The position numbers and the translations under genes are program-made. Below, one piece after another: positions 45,624 through 55,735 of a stretch of DNA of 64,000 nt (positions are counted from its first letter, which is position 1; every line of letters starts with the position of its first letter). The DNA is taken from NCBI RefSeq assembly GCF_025685605.1, contig NZ_JAGTUT010000001.1, positions 4,650,001-4,714,000 on the forward strand, written 5' to 3'. This DNA is from Granulicella arctica (lineage in GTDB: Bacteria; Acidobacteriota; Terriglobia; Terriglobales; Acidobacteriaceae). Below the pieces are notes generated by a model that was not told where the DNA came from, made no database searches, and saw nothing but the letters and a program-made list of their open reading frames with translations.

Positions 45624-46739
45624 ATGACTACAGCCAGCCAACATCCTCTAGAAAAGATACTCGAGAGCCGGATTGCCATTATCGATGGAGCCATGGGCAC
45701 GACGATCCGCACCTACGGCATGCAGGAAGTGGATATTCGCGGGGAGCGTTTCAAAGACTCGAATAAGGATCTACTTAATAACGGGGATCTTTTTTCCCTG
45801 ACACAACCAGACATGATCTGTGACATCCATCGCCGGTTCCTTGAGGCTGGCGCTGACATCATCGAGACGAATACGTTTGGCGCGACCAGCATTACGCAGA
45901 GCGAGTTCTTTGTCGAGGATCCAAGAGAGTCCGGCGGGCGCAAAGATCCCGACTTCTATCAGAAGGTCATCGAGGATTCGGCGCTCAACAGCCTGGCGTG
46001 GGAGATCAACGAGCAGTCGGCTCGGCAGTGCAGGGAGTGGGCCGATCGTGTGGGAAACACGACGGGTCGGCAACGGTTTGTAGCCGGTGCGATTGGACCG
46101 CTGACGGTGTCTCTATCGAACTCGCCAGACGCTGATGACGCGGGCTTCAGAGTTGTGACATTCGACCAGGTGAAGGCTGCTTATGCGTCGCAGGTCCGCG
46201 CCCTTATAGCTGGTGGATCCGATCTTCTTCTTGTCGAAACAATCTTCGACTCACTCAACGCCAAGGCGGCGCTGGTCGCGATTCGCGAGGTCTTCGATGA
46301 GGATGGATTGACGGCGAGTCATAAGGAGTTGCCGGTGATGATCTCTGCAGCGGTAGGGCGCGGAGGCGAGACGCTTATCTCGGCGCAGACCACGGAGGCC
46401 TTCTGGAATGCGGTAAAGCATGTGAACCCGCTGTCGGTAGGACTGAATTGCTCCCTTGGACCTGATCTGATGTATCCATTTCTGGAAGAGCTTTCGGAGA
46501 AGGCCAATGTGGCGATCTCATGCTATCCGAACGCTGGTCTACCGAATCCGCTTTCGGAGACGGGCTTCGACCTGGGACCTCCAGATATGGCTCGCTACCT
46601 GGGAGACTTTGCACAGAGTGGTTTGATCAACATCGCTGGCGGATGCTGCGGCAATACGCCGGAGCATATCGCAGCGATTGCGAAGGCACTAGAAGGCAGA
46701 GTTCCGCGCAAGCTCAATCGGATCGAGGTCGCAGCTTGA
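45624..46739 (+). CDS. metH: Split methionine synthase, homocysteine methyltransferase part (MetH N-terminal domain)
   Basis: This 371-residue protein is the homocysteine-binding barrel of cobalamin-dependent methionine synthase: IDGAMGTTIRTYGMQEVDIRGERF (about 22-45), ADIIETNTFGATSI and the zinc ligands VGLNCSLGP and GGCCGNTPEHI. In E. coli MetH this domain is fused to the rest; here the gene stops and the following gene starts inside its last codon. The ATG at 45624 has AGGGAG upstream. The domain transfers the methyl group from methylcobalamin to homocysteine, using the cobalamin module encoded next. Confidence 0.93.
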   Translation: MTTASQHPLEKILESRIAIIDGAMGTTIRTYGMQEVDIRGERFKDSNKDLLNNGDLFSLTQPDMICDIHRRFLEAGADIIETNTFGATSITQSEFFVEDPRESGGRKDPDFYQKVIEDSALNSLAWEINEQSARQCREWADRVGNTTGRQRFVAGAIGPLTVSLSNSPDADDAGFRVVTFDQVKAAYASQVRALIAGGSDLLLVETIFDSLNAKAALVAIREVFDEDGLTASHKELPVMISAAVGRGGETLISAQTTEAFWNAVKHVNPLSVGLNCSLGPDLMYPFLEELSEKANVAISCYPNAGLPNPLSETGFDLGPPDMARYLGDFAQSGLINIAGGCCGNTPEHIAAIAKALEGRVPRKLNRIEVAA

Positions 46740-49444
46740 GCGTTGCCATAGAGACTAAACCGCTCCGGCTGTCAGGATCACAACCCTTTACTCAGCAACC
46801 TGGCGTTTACATCATGATTGGTGAGCGGACCAACGTGGCCGGCTCGCCCAAATTTGCAAAGCTGGTGAAAGAAGGTAAGTACGAAGAGGCAGTGAGTGTG
46901 GCCCGGCAGCAGGTGGAGAACGGAGCCAACGTCATCGACATCTGTATGGATGAGGGCATGATCGATGGCGTTGCGGCGATGACGCGCTACCTGCAACTGC
47001 TGGGGAGCGAACCAGAGGTCGCGAAGGTTCCCTTCATGGTGGACTCCTCGAAGTGGGAGGTCATTGAAGCGGGACTGAAATGCCTGCAGGGTAAGGGAAT
47101 CGTCAACTCGATCTCGCTTAAGGAAGGCGAGGAGAAGTTCCGCCAGAACGCCGCTGCAGTGCTGAAGTACGGCGCGGCGGTCGTGGTGATGGCCTTTGAC
47201 GAGCAAGGCCAGGCGGCTACGTACGAAGAAAAGATCCGCATCTGTGAGCGCGCATATCGGATACTGGTCGACGAGGTTGGCTTTCCGCCTGAGGACATTA
47301 TCTTCGATCCAAATATCCTAACCGTTGCCACGGGCATGGAAGAGCACAATAACTACGCAGTCGATTTTATCAACGCAACGCGCTGGATTAAAGCTAATCT
47401 GCGGCACGCGAAGGTTTCGGGCGGTGTATCAAATATTTCGTTCAGCTTTCGCGGCAATAACAAAGTTCGCGAGGCAATGCACTCGGCGTTTCTCTACCAT
47501 GCAATCTCCGCCGGTATGGACATGGGCATCGTAAACGCCGGGATGCTTGAGGTATACGAGGAGATCGAACCCGAGCTGAAGATGCTGGTTGAAGACGTGC
47601 TGCTCAATCGACGTCCCGATGCCACAGAGCGCCTCGTAGATCACGGTGAAAAGCTCAAGAACGTCGGTCAGATCGTCAGTGAGAAGAAGGCTGAAGAGTG
47701 GCGCGCTGGCGCTGTGGAGGAGCGCCTTTCGCATGCTTTGGTGAGAGGCATCGACTCCTATATAGAAATCGACACCGAAGAAGCCCGCATTAAGTTAGGC
47801 CGCCCACTTCTTGTAATTGAAGGTCCATTGATGGCTGGTATGAGCGTGGTGGGTGACTTGTTCGGTGCAGGCAAGATGTTTCTGCCCCAGGTTGTAAAGT
47901 CTGCACGCGTGATGAAGAAAGCCGTCGCGCATCTCACCCCTTTTATGGAGGCCGAGAAGGCTGCGATGGAAGCGGCTGGTCTTGTCGTCAAAGCGCAAGG
48001 AAAGATTATCCTCGCAACGGTCAAAGGGGACGTTCACGACATCGGTAAGAATATTGTCGGCGTCGTGCTCGCGTGCAACAACTACGAAGTTATCGATATG
48101 GGAGTAATGGTCTCGTGCGAAAAGATCCTCGAACGGGCCAAGGCAGAGAAAGCTGATCTGATTGGCCTCAGTGGGCTGATTACGCCATCTCTTGACGAGA
48201 TGGTGCACGTGGCGAAGGAGATGGAGCGTCAGGGCTTCAAACTGCCGCTACTCGTTGGCGGAGCTACCACCAGCCGGGCGCACACCGCGGTTAAGATTGC
48301 GCCACACTACAGCGAGCCGGTAATCCACGTGCTCGACGCGAGTCGAGCAGTTCCAGTAACAACCAGTCTTCTTAGCGATGACGGAAAAGCTGAGTTTGTT
48401 TTACGTCATCGCGCTGACTACGAGGCGATACGTAAGAAGCACTCCGCGCCAAAGCAGAAGACAATTGCGCTTGAGACCGCTCGTGCCAGGCACACTCCAA
48501 TCGAATGGCGCTGTGAGGACCTGCCTGCACCCGAGTTCATCGGCATCCGTGTGCTGGATAACTTTCCCTTGGATATGTTGCGCGAGTACATCGACTGGTC
48601 ACCGTTCTTCCATACTTGGGGCATGAAGGGCATCTATCCGCGCATCTTCGATCACGAGGAGCAAGGTGCCGAGGCCCGCAAGCTCTTCGCTGACGGCAAT
48701 GCGCTGCTGGACGTAATTATTGAGAAGAACCTGATCGTGGCCCGTGGTGTGTACGGTTTATTTCCTGCCAATGCCGTCGGCGATGACATCGAATTGTACG
48801 CGGACGACACACGGGACGAGGTGCTTGAGCGGTTCCATTTTCTCCGCCAACAAGCGAATAGAGAAGGAAATGAACCTTGCCGATCACTAGCTGACTTTAT
48901 AGCGCCGAAGGAAACGAAGCTTCGGGATCATATCGGTGCGTTTGCTGTAACAAGCGGAATCGGCCTTAAGGAATTATGTGATGGGTTCAGAGCTGAGAAC
49001 GATGACTACAACGCGATAATGGCTGAGGCTCTTGCAGACCGACTGGCCGAGGCGTTCGCCGAATGTCTGCATAAGCGAGTGCGGGATGAGTGGACGTACG
49101 GACTTGCAGAAGATCTCAGCCCCGCGGAACTGATCCGTGAGACATACCGGGGAATTAGGCCGGCTCCCGGTTATCCAGCTTGTCCGGACCACACGGAAAA
49201 AGGTACGCTCTGGCGTCTCCTCAATGTGCAGGCCAACACTGGGATGCTTATTACGGAGTCGTTCGCAATGTGGCCTGGATCGAGTGTCAGTGGCATCTAT
49301 TTTGCTCACCCAGAATCCCGCTATTTCAGCCTCGGCAAGATTGATCGTGATCAGGTCGACGATTACCACGAACGTAAGGGTATGAGTGTAGAAGAGGTCG
49401 AGCGATGGCTTGGACCAAATCTTAATTACGATCCTGCGGAATAG
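46736..49444 (+). CDS. metH: Split methionine synthase, folate, cobalamin and activation domains (MetH C-terminal part)
   Basis: A TTG overlapping the previous stop (TTGA) starts this 902-residue protein. Domains in order: pterin-binding methyltetrahydrofolate domain (MIGERTNVAGSPKFAKLVKEG, about 27-47), cap and B12-binding domain with DVHDIGKNIVGVVLACNNYEVIDMGV (about 432-457) where the histidine replaces the lower cobalt ligand, and the SAM-dependent reactivation domain (AEDLSPAELIRETYRGIRPAPGYPACPDH, about 793-821). Together with the upstream gene it makes a complete MetH. A longer upstream frame overlaps the first gene and is not coding. Confidence 0.93.
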   Translation: MSVAIETKPLRLSGSQPFTQQPGVYIMIGERTNVAGSPKFAKLVKEGKYEEAVSVARQQVENGANVIDICMDEGMIDGVAAMTRYLQLLGSEPEVAKVPFMVDSSKWEVIEAGLKCLQGKGIVNSISLKEGEEKFRQNAAAVLKYGAAVVVMAFDEQGQAATYEEKIRICERAYRILVDEVGFPPEDIIFDPNILTVATGMEEHNNYAVDFINATRWIKANLRHAKVSGGVSNISFSFRGNNKVREAMHSAFLYHAISAGMDMGIVNAGMLEVYEEIEPELKMLVEDVLLNRRPDATERLVDHGEKLKNVGQIVSEKKAEEWRAGAVEERLSHALVRGIDSYIEIDTEEARIKLGRPLLVIEGPLMAGMSVVGDLFGAGKMFLPQVVKSARVMKKAVAHLTPFMEAEKAAMEAAGLVVKAQGKIILATVKGDVHDIGKNIVGVVLACNNYEVIDMGVMVSCEKILERAKAEKADLIGLSGLITPSLDEMVHVAKEMERQGFKLPLLVGGATTSRAHTAVKIAPHYSEPVIHVLDASRAVPVTTSLLSDDGKAEFVLRHRADYEAIRKKHSAPKQKTIALETARARHTPIEWRCEDLPAPEFIGIRVLDNFPLDMLREYIDWSPFFHTWGMKGIYPRIFDHEEQGAEARKLFADGNALLDVIIEKNLIVARGVYGLFPANAVGDDIELYADDTRDEVLERFHFLRQQANREGNEPCRSLADFIAPKETKLRDHIGAFAVTSGIGLKELCDGFRAENDDYNAIMAEALADRLAEAFAECLHKRVRDEWTYGLAEDLSPAELIRETYRGIRPAPGYPACPDHTEKGTLWRLLNVQANTGMLITESFAMWPGSSVSGIYFAHPESRYFSLGKIDRDQVDDYHERKGMSVEEVERWLGPNLNYDPAE

Positions 49445-49565
49445 TATTCGAGCTGCGTCTTCTTTGACACGGGCGAGTGAAGACAAAAACTCTCAAAGAG
49501 CCGGGGGAGCCAGAATACTCCGGTGTGAACCGTCAGCCCTCGATTACTCAGCAGTCCGTCGGCGA

Positions 49566-52500
49566 CTACGGTATGTCAACGAGTATGCGAGAACCTGAGT
49601 TGAAGACAAGGTAGTTCCCGGCGATGGTTGAAACTCCTTGATTCAACAGCACAGTTGTTTTACCAAGTAGGAGGGGTTCTGTCCAAACAAGCGCGCCAGT
49701 ACTCAGGGAATAGATGGAATAGGTGACTGGTGAATAGATCTCGTTGGGGCTTACAGTCTGGAAGCCACCAAGATATCCCGAATTCTGAGGTGGAGCGAGT
49801 TGGGGAAGCGTGGGCAGGTTAGCGAGCTGGTTGCCCGTGGCATCGAAGATCGCTGCCCCGGTACTGGCCAAGGTCCCATTGCCGTTGTTCCCAGTGAAGT
49901 TGTTGACCAGGAGTCGGTTGTTGTCGATCCAGCCAACGATGAAACCGTTCACGGTCGCGACAAGCGCACCGTTCTTGTAGATGCTGGTCTGGGAGGTCGC
50001 CGAGTAGTCGCCCGTCGAGGCGGCCACGAGGGTTCCATCGGGTGATAGGAACATGGCTTCGCTTCCTTCATAGACGCCGGAAGCTGGGTGGTCGGACCAG
50101 ATGATGGGAGTACCAGCAAGCGGGGTGACTTGGCGGGTGTAATCGAAGTACAGCCCGTTATAGGTGCCTAATAGTTGACCAAGGGCAGTGCCTGAGCCAG
50201 AGAGCGTGAAATCGAAGAGAAACGGAGTGGGCGGCGTGTCGACAAATTGATAAGGAAAGCTTTTGGTAAGAGTGCCGTCGGGCAGCGAATAAATGTTGAG
50301 AGTTCGGTCGGGTTCATATTGCGACTCGACATCGCTTGCTTTAGCGGCGAGAACAGTTCCGTCGATCGAGAGGGCTAGCTTGGAGCTAGTGAAGTTAATG
50401 GTGTTGGTGATCGTTGGGGAATCGGGATTGTAGGAAAGTATCTTGCCTGAGGCAGTGGCGATCGAGACCAGCCCAGGTGCTCCCGCGATGCTTAGAGCGT
50501 TGCCGTAGCCAAAGAAGCGGGTGTTGGTTGTGACACTCGGGCCATCGAGGACGACTCCATTGTGGTTTCCAGCGACCCATTGCGTGGGAGAGGTTGCAGC
50601 AAAGGTAGTTACATAGGCAACGGGCAGCGTGGCCTGCGTGAGGACTGGGGTTGAACCGGAGAGGTCAACGATAGAGGCGGCGCCCGTTCCATAGGCCAGC
50701 AGACCGATTGTAGAACCTGAGGGAACGAGTGTGGTGATCGAGCCGAAGGGGTACGAGATGACCGGGGTGGTCGCTCCGACCGTGTAAAAGATGAGGCTCG
50801 AACTGGATGGGAAGCGCCAGAGCCAGTTACCGTACCCGTTAAGACCCTCTAACGAGTTGAGAGAGATCATGCCTTCCTGGCTCGAGAGGGAAGAGTACGT
50901 ATAGACGCTATAGAGAGGCGGCGAAAACGGTGGGTTGAGGTCCAGCGTGTTGGTAATGAAATGGCTGCCATCAGTAAACCAAGTGTTGAAATTGGCAAGA
51001 AAGACTGGGCCGATGGACGAGGTTCCGTTCGGGATGGAATCAGTTTCGATCACATTGTTGCCTGCTGGCCCAAGTGCGACCTGAAGCTGTTGTGGAGCGG
51101 CAAAGGCGTTGGCTCGCGAGTAGTCGCCAGAACGGGTGAATAGCTGGTGTCCATCAGCCGTACTCCAAACAAAAAGCCCCGAAGAGTAGCCAGCAGCGAC
51201 ATAGCTGCCGTCGGTCGCAAGCTTCCACCAGGAGATTCGGGCGAGAGCGGGCAAACTCACGGTAGTGATGAGCTTGCCATTCGCATTGGAGCGAATCTCA
51301 ACTGTATTTGCAGCGCCGATAGCCAGCGCTGCACCGGCCATATCCGCTGGATAGGGGAGTTTCGGGTTCGGCGCAATTGCATCGCCACTGGCTAGCTCGT
51401 TGGTTGCGATGTAGTCCCACAACGCCCAGTGACCACTGATGTCCTGACTGAAGAGACGGGTGGGTTGGAGACGCAGGAGGGAGATCTGATTGGCGTGACC
51501 TAGATCCACAAGGCTAAAGACGCTGAAGCTGGCCACCGCAATGCCAAGGTTTGCGGTGGTTGAGCCAACGGCGTTGCTTGCGGTGATTGTGTAATTAGTC
51601 TGCGCGCTGACGGCACCTGGGGTTCCGGAGATGGCTCCCGTCGTTGCACTCAGGCTCAGTCCATTTGGAAGTGCAGGACTGATGGTGTAGCTGGTCACGG
51701 TTCCGGTAATTGTAGGTGTATCCGTAGTGATGGCCTGGCCGACGTTTGCCGCAATGGTTGTTTGTGGATAGGCGAGACCGGTTGGGGCACCGAGGTTGAC
51801 GACGATCTGCACGGTTGCTGTCGTATTGCCGGAAGCATTGGCGGCAGTGACGGTGTAGGTCGCTTGTAGGACGGCTGCGGCTGGGGTTCCGGAGATGGCT
51901 CCTGTCGACACGCTCAGGCTAAGTCCAGTCGGCAGTGCAGGACTGACGGTATAGCTGGTCACGGTTCCGGTCACGCTTGGCGTATCCGTGGCGATAGCCT
52001 GGCCGATTGTTGCAGCAATGTTTGTTTGCGGATAGATGAGGTTGGTTGGGGCGCTGAGGTTGACGACGATCTGCACGGTTGCTGTCGTATTGCCGGAAGC
52101 ATTGGCGGCGGTAACGGTGTAGGTCGCTTGCGGGACGGCTGCGGCTGGGGTTCCGGAGATGGCTCCTGTCGTGGCATTCAGGCTAAGTCCTGCAGGAAGC
52201 GCAGGAGAAATGGTGTAGCTGGTCACGATTCCGGTCACGCTTGGGATGTCTGCGGCGATCGCCTGGCCTACTGCGGCCGTGATCTTAGTCTGCGGATAAG
52301 CGAGATTGGTGGGCGGGGCCACGTTCACGACAATTTGTACGGCCGCCATCGTTGAGCCTGAAAGATTCGTGGCTGTAATCGTGTAGGTCGCCTGAGCCGC
52401 GACCATGGTCGGGACGCCGGAGATTGTTCCAGTCGACGTACTGAGACTAAGTCCAGCGGGGAGCGCCGGACTGACGGTAAAGCTCGTTACGGTCCCGGTT

Positions 52501-52997
52501 ACGGTGGGCATATCCGGCGTGATGGCCTGGCCGACTGTCGCGACGATAGCGGTTTGCGGATAGACAAGGAGTGTTGGCGCGAGTGCATTGACCACAATCT
52601 GCAAGGTGGTCGTCGTATTGCCCGAAGAGCTCATTGCAGTCACGGTGTAGGTAGCTTGTGCTGCGACCGCTGTCGGCGTTCCAGAGATTGCTCCCGTCGT
52701 GGCGTTGAGGTTGAGTCCTGCAGGAAGCGCTGGACTAATGGTATAGCTCGTTACAGTTCCGGTGACAGAAGGAGTATCTGCAGCGATCTCCTGGCCTACC
52801 ATCGCGGTGATGGTACTTTGCGGATAAACCAGATTTGTCGGCGGAGCCGGGTTTGAGGGGTTTGAGGGATGCGAGCCGCAACCTACTATCGCGAGCAGCA
52901 GACAGGCTAAGGTGAGCAGAAACGTGGTTATAAGCTGTGCTCGATAAGACAACTGCCTCTCTACAAGCACAACAGAGTTGATTGCCACAACAACCAC
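49566..52997 (-). CDS. Large lipoprotein with five Ig-like repeats and a beta-propeller-like C-terminal half
   Basis: The product (about 1143 residues, GTG start) has an N-terminal membrane segment and lipobox with an invariant cysteine (LLLAIVGC) so it is probably attached to a membrane. Five tandem repeats of about 88 residues follow, each running from YPQ through VGQ, SYTISPALPAGLSL, GAISGTP and QATYTVTA, the putative-Ig (He_PIG) pattern. Residues from about 500 on contain repeated strand patterns with AAGYSSGLFVWSTADG, typical of WD40-like or YVTN propellers. Such proteins are surface adhesins or binding scaffolds; the partner is unknown. Codon use is similar to neighbours. It is convergent with metH. 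Confidence 0.8.
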   Translation of the reverse strand: MVVVAINSVVLVERQLSYRAQLITTFLLTLACLLLAIVGCGSHPSNPSNPAPPTNLVYPQSTITAMVGQEIAADTPSVTGTVTSYTISPALPAGLNLNATTGAISGTPTAVAAQATYTVTAMSSSGNTTTTLQIVVNALAPTLLVYPQTAIVATVGQAITPDMPTVTGTVTSFTVSPALPAGLSLSTSTGTISGVPTMVAAQATYTITATNLSGSTMAAVQIVVNVAPPTNLAYPQTKITAAVGQAIAADIPSVTGIVTSYTISPALPAGLSLNATTGAISGTPAAAVPQATYTVTAANASGNTTATVQIVVNLSAPTNLIYPQTNIAATIGQAIATDTPSVTGTVTSYTVSPALPTGLSLSVSTGAISGTPAAAVLQATYTVTAANASGNTTATVQIVVNLGAPTGLAYPQTTIAANVGQAITTDTPTITGTVTSYTISPALPNGLSLSATTGAISGTPGAVSAQTNYTITASNAVGSTTANLGIAVASFSVFSLVDLGHANQISLLRLQPTRLFSQDISGHWALWDYIATNELASGDAIAPNPKLPYPADMAGAALAIGAANTVEIRSNANGKLITTVSLPALARISWWKLATDGSYVAAGYSSGLFVWSTADGHQLFTRSGDYSRANAFAAPQQLQVALGPAGNNVIETDSIPNGTSSIGPVFLANFNTWFTDGSHFITNTLDLNPPFSPPLYSVYTYSSLSSQEGMISLNSLEGLNGYGNWLWRFPSSSSLIFYTVGATTPVISYPFGSITTLVPSGSTIGLLAYGTGAASIVDLSGSTPVLTQATLPVAYVTTFAATSPTQWVAGNHNGVVLDGPSVTTNTRFFGYGNALSIAGAPGLVSIATASGKILSYNPDSPTITNTINFTSSKLALSIDGTVLAAKASDVESQYEPDRTLNIYSLPDGTLTKSFPYQFVDTPPTPFLFDFTLSGSGTALGQLLGTYNGLYFDYTRQVTPLAGTPIIWSDHPASGVYEGSEAMFLSPDGTLVAASTGDYSATSQTSIYKNGALVATVNGFIVGWIDNNRLLVNNFTGNNGNGTLASTGAAIFDATGNQLANLPTLPQLAPPQNSGYLGGFQTVSPNEIYSPVTYSIYSLSTGALVWTEPLLLGKTTVLLNQGVSTIAGNYLVFNSGSRILVDIP
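51580..52860 (-). repeat. Five tandem 264-base repeats encoding Ig-like domains
   Basis: The coding unit repeats every 264 bases, each carrying a conserved ggttccggagatggctcc-like core (for example near 51622, 51886 and 52150). Two neighbouring units, 51792-51905 and 52056-52169, are almost identical (offset exactly 264), which indicates recent duplication or conversion within the array. Confidence 0.85.
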
Positions 52998-53164
52998 CCT
53001 ATCTAGGTACAGTGGAACTCTACCACCTGTCAGTGTAGACCGTCGACGAACAATTGTAGAGCGCTTTGAACCTTTTGCTTCTTCAGCCGACAGACTGGCT
53101 GATTTCCCACGAGATTGTCAACGAATATAAGAACGAGAAGGTTCTGTAAATCATCGAGTTCCGG

Positions 53165-53345
53165 GCAGCAACCGCAACGAAGAGACAAAAAAGAACGGGA
53201 GTTCACGATCCCGGGCCTCGGCAAGCTCGTAAGAGCTCAGCATGCTGCGCGTCTCGGTCGCAATCTTCAGACCGGCGAATCGATCAAGACCAAGGCAAAG
53301 ACGACAGTGAAGTCCGCGTCGCGGAGGCAGCCAAGGATGCTTAAA
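53165..53345 (+). pseudogene. Frameshifted HU-type DNA-binding protein relic
   Basis: The middle reads EFTIPGLGKLVRAQHAARLGR then NLQTGESIKTKAKTTVK, a clear HU/IHF beta-arm region. The ends are in other frames: upstream KKNG is joined to EFTIPG only if one G is restored near 53203, and downstream the expected FRVAEAAKDA-stop appears only if one T is restored near 53313. The N-terminal helices are missing or unrecognisable. An intact HU would be 90-110 residues. Confidence 0.72.
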
Positions 53346-54164
53346 TAGCATTGCGATTGACGATGCGGGTTGGATGGTTCCAGACTTCGGGCCCCAGCCC
53401 TAAAACCGTTGCCGCTCGAGTGCTGGCCGAGGTGACGCGGCAGGTCGAGCATCCGGATCGAGAGTTCTAGATACTTTGCAATGCGGGGATGATGGCGATC
53501 GAAACCGGCGTTCTTGAACTGCTCCTCTATCGTGTCGGTCGGTCCCTTCCCCTCCCAGGAGCCGACGGGAGCTTCGTGGTCTCGGCATCGAAGCCGAGCG
53601 CCTTCCCTCGCTGCGCGGCCTACTGGCAACCTAGCTTTGCCGGCGCGACAGTCACCGTTCTCAGCCCGTATGGGGGAGGCTCCTCAACCGGTGGCCGCCT
53701 TCCATTCAAGGCGCGGGCGGCAACGATGTCACGCTCTGGATCAAGGCTCCTCGACCGCATGGAGGGCAGCATCACTCGCCGGCTCGCCGACTACCGCTTG
53801 GTTCATGGCGTGCTTTCACCCATCCTCGAGATGAAACTGGTCGGAGACAACGAACTCACGGTCATCTACACGAGCCGCGGCCTGCTCCTGCATCTTGATA
53901 GGGCCGCATTCATTGTTCCATTTCTCAAGGATTACACGCTGCCTGCAGGCGGGGTTACGATGGTCGCCGAGGGCTGATTGATCTCTCAATCGAAGATCAA
54001 CGGCAAAGGACCTTTAGTGACTGAAACTTTGCCGATCAAAGGATCCAGCATTCGCCTCACCGCGGGGTCTAAGCTGATTTCTTGGGTTGGCGGTCACACT
54101 TCTTCCCAGATTCTCTTAGGCTTGTCCAACGTGCCTTCTGCTTGTTGTACGGATCACTTTCTGC
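53346..54164. other. Decayed region with an unidentified plus-strand frame
   Basis: No intact gene is supported. A plus-strand frame ending at 53977 finishes with LADYRLVHGVLSPILEMKLV and GDNELTVIYTSRGLLLHLDR then LKDYTLPAGGVTMVAEG, which looks protein-like, but its first half is not conserved-looking and an alternative frame (GGNDVTLWIKAPRP, about 53715-53757) seems to belong to the same ancestral protein, so at least one frameshift is likely. On the minus strand 53400-53560 another protein-like stretch (IAKYLELSIRMLDLPRHLGQ) is open. I cannot name either. Confidence 0.5.
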
Positions 54165-55454
54165 TTACCAGATCGTGACCGCGAGTATCTTGGCGGAGCC
54201 TGCCATTCCGTTGACTACATCCGTGCTCAGCACCACTTCGAAGTCGTGATCCTTGAAGCGAGGGCCAAGCCGTCGCCGCAACTCTTCGACTTGATTGCTG
54301 TCGGAGATGAACTCTCCGGCCGCCGCGGTCCCGCTCATGCCGATGCCTGCTACGACCATCTCGGGTTGACCTGTTTGTTGATTGTGGAGCCGCGCGATGA
54401 TTGCGTAGTCATTTGTGACCGCACCATAAGGCTGCTTGAGATCCAACGACCACTCCTTCGCGGCTGGATTCAGCTGATCTGAGATCCAATATCGCTCCCG
54501 ATCACTGCCGGTAAAGCGAAAGCGGAGTGGAGTAAGCGCACGCATCGTCCACTGATTATCCAGCCCGCCAATCAGGATCGTAGGCCCGTCGCGCAGATCT
54601 TCAAGGCTTGTAGCCACATTGAGTCGTACTCTGTAACTGCGATGATGGAGGGTAAGTAGATCCGCAATCTTCAGCGTGGCCAGTACATCGGAATAGACGA
54701 CGTTCTCATCAAGCGACTCGTGTACAAGGAAGGTAGAACCTCTACCCACTGCTGAGTCGAAGTTACGGATGGTAGAGCTGGTATTGCCCACCTCGGACGC
54801 TGAGGCAGGTCCTGGCCGCTTGCCAACGTCGGTAGGAATACAGAAGAGAATTGGCTGCCTAGAGCCAAGTATTGGTGCCCAGAGCTCCTCCAGAGCGGAG
54901 GGTTGGAGAAAGTGCACGTAGCCAAACAATCCGATGGCAGAAATAATCACTGTCACAAACGAGATGACCTGCCAACCGAAGATCCTTCGCCTCTCAGAAT
55001 CGGCGGGCGCGGCAGAGATCAAGGCAGAGGCGGGTGAAGATGGTATTGGGTCTTCCAGAGCCTCGAAAACTTTCTTCGGTTCCCGGGTGCGAAACTCCGG
55101 AGCGTATCGCCCAGGTAGCAGTTCGATTCGCATCTCGGCGTCGTGCTCTTCATCATGGTAGTACTGCGCGATCCGTTTCCGTACCTCCGCGATGGTAACG
55201 CGAACGATGGGGTCGGTCGCGGTGTCGTAGTCAGGTGGGCGATCAAATACACGTACACCGAGTAGACGCTCCTTGAGGTATTCGCCACGGCCCTCAAGTG
55301 TCTCTTCCACAATGAAACGTAGAAGAGCAGGGTACCTTCGACTGTTCTTGAAGTGGTGAGTCTCAAGCAGACGGTGAAGCTGCAGACGTACGCGATCGCG
55401 CTCCTCTTCGCTCATAGGTGCGGCGACGGACGTCGGTTCGTGTGTGGTGTACAT
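54165..55454 (-). CDS. Membrane protein with N-terminal DNA-binding-like domain, divergent from a TonB receptor
   Basis: The 429-residue protein has a cytoplasmic N-terminal region of about 110 residues (NSRRYPALLRFIVEETLEGR, LLGVRVFDRPPDYDTATDPIVRVTIAEVRKRIAQYYHDE) that is frequent in acidobacterial proteins and resembles an OmpR-type winged helix arrangement, one membrane helix (about 160-185) and a periplasmic domain of about 240 residues. This ToxR-like layout suggests a one-step membrane regulator, a view I hold with moderate confidence. ATG at 55454 follows AAAGG. The gene is divergent from the Oar-type receptor at 55736, its likely target. A periplasmic-binding-like fold cannot be confirmed. 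Confidence 0.65.
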   Translation of the reverse strand: MYTTHEPTSVAAPMSEEERDRVRLQLHRLLETHHFKNSRRYPALLRFIVEETLEGRGEYLKERLLGVRVFDRPPDYDTATDPIVRVTIAEVRKRIAQYYHDEEHDAEMRIELLPGRYAPEFRTREPKKVFEALEDPIPSSPASALISAAPADSERRRIFGWQVISFVTVIISAIGLFGYVHFLQPSALEELWAPILGSRQPILFCIPTDVGKRPGPASASEVGNTSSTIRNFDSAVGRGSTFLVHESLDENVVYSDVLATLKIADLLTLHHRSYRVRLNVATSLEDLRDGPTILIGGLDNQWTMRALTPLRFRFTGSDRERYWISDQLNPAAKEWSLDLKQPYGAVTNDYAIIARLHNQQTGQPEMVVAGIGMSGTAAAGEFISDSNQVEELRRRLGPRFKDHDFEVVLSTDVVNGMAGSAKILAVTIW

Positions 55455-55735
55455 GATGCGAGCCTTTCAAGCTGACTCAGCATAAGCCTGTCCCTGATGA
55501 TCTGACAAGCTGTAACTCTTTACCTTCTTTACCTACGCCAAAATGTTGAAGATATGGCCTATATCAGTCTTTACCTAACGGGTTCATACCAGAATGTACC
55601 TGTTGCTTATGCGGGCCGGCGCGTAGAGTGCAGTGACGAAACGAAACGTTCGCGGATGAGGCGCAGAAGTTCGTTTGCCCTCGCCTGTCCTTTGTTCTCG
55701 CTCGATAAACCCTGCAACACAGGAATGAACTACCT

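Noticed and set aside
46520..46735. Upstream extension of the second metH frame
   Set aside because: It overlaps the end of the first metH gene in another frame, and the TTGA overlap is the natural start.
51580..52860. Regular repeats that might be taken for a CRISPR array
   Set aside because: Units are 264 bases long, in frame, and encode Ig-like domains; there are no short repeats with unique spacers.
53267..53629. Minus-strand 120-codon frame in the decayed region
   Set aside because: One part (IAKYLELSIRMLDLPRHL) looks protein-like but no start, flanking context or family could be found, and it overlaps the HU relic and another frame.
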